A stretch of DNA of 64,000 nt from Stercorarius parasiticus (lineage: Eukaryota; Chordata; Aves; Charadriiformes; Stercorariidae). Each line of letters starts with the position of its first letter. Position 1 is the stretch's first letter. The notes beneath the pieces are model-generated. The model ran no database searches. It had not been told where the DNA came from and was given only the letters and a program-made list of their open reading frames with translations. A program made the position numbers and the translations under genes. Positions 61,563 through 64,000 of the stretch are shown here, one piece after another. The DNA is taken from assembly GCA_013396915.1 (NCBI GenBank), contig VWZL01001979.1, positions 1,226,347-1,290,346 on the forward strand, given 5' to 3'.

Positions 61563-63249
61563 GGCAATATCTCATATCTTCAACAAACAGGAATATTAGC
61601 CCACTATTTTTCTTAGTGTTTAAGCTCCAAAATTGAACTGATGGTCTTGGTAAAATTTTTATTTTAAATAATTACAGTGGAAGAGTTTCTCTGAGTTGGT
61701 GGTTTGTTTTTTTTCCCATGTGATACAGGTGGATTCAATTTCTAGTTGAATTGAATCAAAGATGAGGTATATAGTTGCAATTAGTACAGTTATATAGTGT
61801 TAAATTGTAATTTTTGTAAATTTACAGTGCAGAAGGACCGAGTATTTTATGTATTTCTTAAAAATTCATAATAGCATTTCCTGTTTTCATACAAATATTC
61901 TCAACTTTTCACAGAAGAGCTTCTTAGACACTGTCCCTAAATCACTGAAAAAGCTAACAGCTTTCAGTGTTTTTAACCAAAAATCTACATACTTTCTTTC
62001 TAATTTTATTTACACCTATATTTTTCCATAGGATTACACTATTTACACTACATTATGTTATCTTTAGCATTACTTGTATCATGATCATCAGTATTGAAGA
62101 CTTATTGAAATACAATACCTAACACCTAGTGTTTCCCTCTATTATTTTTTTGGGGTCTGAAATCAGTGGTATTCAGTTAAGGGTTTGAATGTTCCAGATG
62201 ACAAAATGAAATTACTCAGGCCACAGATATTTCTCACATATAGCATGTATATAAAAAAATAAGTGATGAATGGCACTACTGAAGTGTCTATACGTAATAA
62301 TGTGTATATGAGGTTGTTACAAGGTTGACACCTAAGAAATGTGCATTCCTTCAATATCAAATCATTGACATGAATATTTCTTCTATCACTTCAATAGAAG
62401 ATTTCACAACCCATATGTATGCAAAATGAAAAAAGGATATTACAAGCATAAGTTTCTAATATTTTTTTTAATTAAACTTGTGTATTTCTATGATAGTTTT
62501 CTCGTTTTGGGAAACTTGTTTTGTTGCATTTAGGTACACGTTTAATCACAGAATCACTTCAGTATTTATTTTACCCCTAAATAAAATAAATTGTCCACAG
62601 CACCATAATCCTGAGCCCCTATAGGAAAAAGCTGATATTACTAGCTAGTGAAAAGAAATGTTGGTTTGTTTTGGTTTTGGTTGTGGGTTTGTTTTTTTTT
62701 TTTTCCTTCATAGAAGTAATGTTTCATATTTTCATAAAATTTCCAAACTAAATGTTTCATAATTTCATCAAATGTACCTATTAAATGGAAGTCTTTCTTT
62801 TAGGGAAGGTCTCCGTTGTGTCTGAGTGTGCATTTATATATGCAGTGTGGAAGACGTGTTTTTTCTGAAAGCTTTTTTTACCTCTTATTCTAGTGACTGA
62901 TGCATTGCCTGAATTTGTAAGCTTGGAAGCAAGTGAACTACACACAGTGGGGTGCTGAGCTTTCTGAAGGAAGGGAATCTGTGCTGTCACATGAGCTGTG
63001 TGGAAAAGCATAACAGCTTGTAAAAGCACACAACATTTCATGAATAAAAGATAAACCCAATTCAGAAAGGTGTTTGTCCTTTAGACTACAACTTTGAGGT
63101 TTGTGTCTAAGATATGTCATCATTTTTCCTAATTTTTAATATTTTGTGATGCAAATTTCCCATCTACAATACCTTTTTGCTTAGTTTGATTGTAATATCT
63201 CATCTTTTCATCGAATCCCAATGATTCATTAAAGAAAGTGATGAAATGT
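61563..63249. other. Unique AT-rich non-coding DNA
   Basis: Nothing recognised apart from the T/G-rich tract at 62661-62705. Confidence 0.75.
62661..62705. repeat. T/G-rich low-complexity tract
   Basis: Only T and G occur (TTGGTTTGTTTTGGTTTTGG and onwards), ending in a run of about 14 T. Confidence 0.85.
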
Positions 63250-63311
63250 AATAATGAAACATAGCAGCATAATAATGAAACATAGCAGCATATTAACGAA
63301 ACATAGCAGCA
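63250..63311. repeat. 21-bp minisatellite, three copies
   Basis: Three units of the type ATAATGAAACATAGCAGCAT lie head to tail, with GAAAC starting at 63256, 63277 and 63298 (exact 21-bp period). The last unit has small changes (ATTAACGAAAC). Because 21 is a multiple of three, the minus strand reads a seven-residue MLLCFII-like repeat, an artefact of the period and not a gene. Confidence 0.9.
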
Positions 63312-64000
63312 GAGACAGAAGATACTGAAATTTAAGAATACCAAGACCACCATGCTCATAGGTCGTGCTTGCCCCAGTAATTGTGACATTTAAATATATG
63401 TCTTCTTTATTTATTTTGTAAGGATGGATGCCCAACAGGGACTATTTTCTTAGACATAAAATCCATGTGCTACTACACATACTTTAACCTTTAAGAAATT
63501 TTTAAAAGAAGAAAACACATCTTTTTCACATCATTAGAAAGAAACACTATCATTTAGGATCATGATTAATCTGCCAAAATGAGATGAGGACCCTAACTTT
63601 AATGTGTGTTCTTGCACAAAATCTCACTGCGCTCATCAATCCTGACAGCTTTAGTAGGCTTCATTAAGCATTAGTTAAATTAGCCATAACTTCTTAACAT
63701 TATTGGCTAATTGCTTTGTGAGCCTGAGGTAACTCCAGAGTATACTAAAACTCCATATCAATACAATAAACTTGTGCTTCTCAGTACGATATCACACTAT
63801 TTAAATCTTGATTGATGGGTGATCTTCAGAAGCTGGAATGGACTTAATTTAATTCCTAAACAGGAAGAACTGAATAATAGAGTGAAGATTTTATTGTCTG
63901 GTGCAAATATAGTTTTCAATATGCTGAGAATACTGGTGAAGATGACCAGCTGAAATTTGCAGAAGTGGCTATTAGAAAGTATTCCAACACAGAACCCCCC
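63312..64000. other. Unique AT-rich DNA, possibly containing a conserved non-coding element
   Basis: No gene or repeat is recognised. The part at 63580-63740 is compositionally unlike the surrounding drift, dense in TAAT/ATTA cores (CATTAAGCATTAGTTAAATT, ATTATTGGCTAATTGC) and without simple repeats, as often seen in vertebrate enhancers. This is an impression from composition only. Confidence 0.5.

Noticed and set aside
63250..63311. Possible CRISPR-like array
   Set aside because: The repeats are directly adjacent with no spacers and the genome is a vertebrate.
63129..63435. Cysteine- and leucine-rich repeat frames on the minus strand
   Set aside because: They are translation of the 21-bp minisatellite, whose period is a multiple of three.

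Overview
The window looks like bird nuclear DNA, most probably from a songbird or close relative. Two things support this. CR1 (chicken repeat 1) LINE fragments are the dominant interspersed repeat: six are recognisable, with the typical ORF2 reverse-transcriptase C-terminus and the ATTCTATG-type 3' end. There are also three avian-style endogenous retrovirus LTRs. I see no mammalian Alu, L1 or B-type SINEs, no bacterial genes and no mitochondrial insert. The DNA is AT-rich, full of homopolymer runs, and has stop codons in every frame almost everywhere.

I find no protein-coding gene I can name and no tRNA, rRNA or other known RNA gene. The window reads as a gene desert or the inside of a very large intron. 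Two short minus-strand reading frames (4752-4924 and 21059-21301) and one GC-rich island (about 47760-48540) are the only unassigned places with any coding-like look, and all are weak.

Layout: 1-5403 unique AT-rich DNA; CR1 at 5404-5938 (-); unique DNA with a CR1 stub at 11569-11672 (-); unique DNA with long pyrimidine tracts near 19.1-19.5 kb; an internally deleted CR1 at 23818-24533 (+); a CR1 reaching back to the catalytic motif at 27386-28440 (-); an (AG)n microsatellite at 33558-33614; CR1 at 35692-36052 (-); a solo LTR at 39318-39878 (-); an LTR cluster with an assembly gap at 44293-46254 (-); the GC-rich island; a (TTCC)n microsatellite at 51501-51583; CR1 at 60510-61450 (-); and a 21-bp minisatellite at 63250-63311.

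The most informative place is 44.3-46.3 kb. A complete LTR with a perfect 5-bp target duplication (TTAGT) sits inside the target duplication (AGTAT) of an older, related LTR. A 573-bp stretch spanning their junction appears twice without visible difference, once ending exactly at a 43-N gap and once beginning exactly after it. The missing LTR segment should be 40-41 bp, close to the N run. That fits a real, very recent tandem duplication by unequal LTR exchange, but two unmerged overlapping contigs would also give this picture.

Eight of the nine transposon copies lie on the minus strand. If the window is intronic, this hints at a host gene on the plus strand. I did not find a new gene system here.
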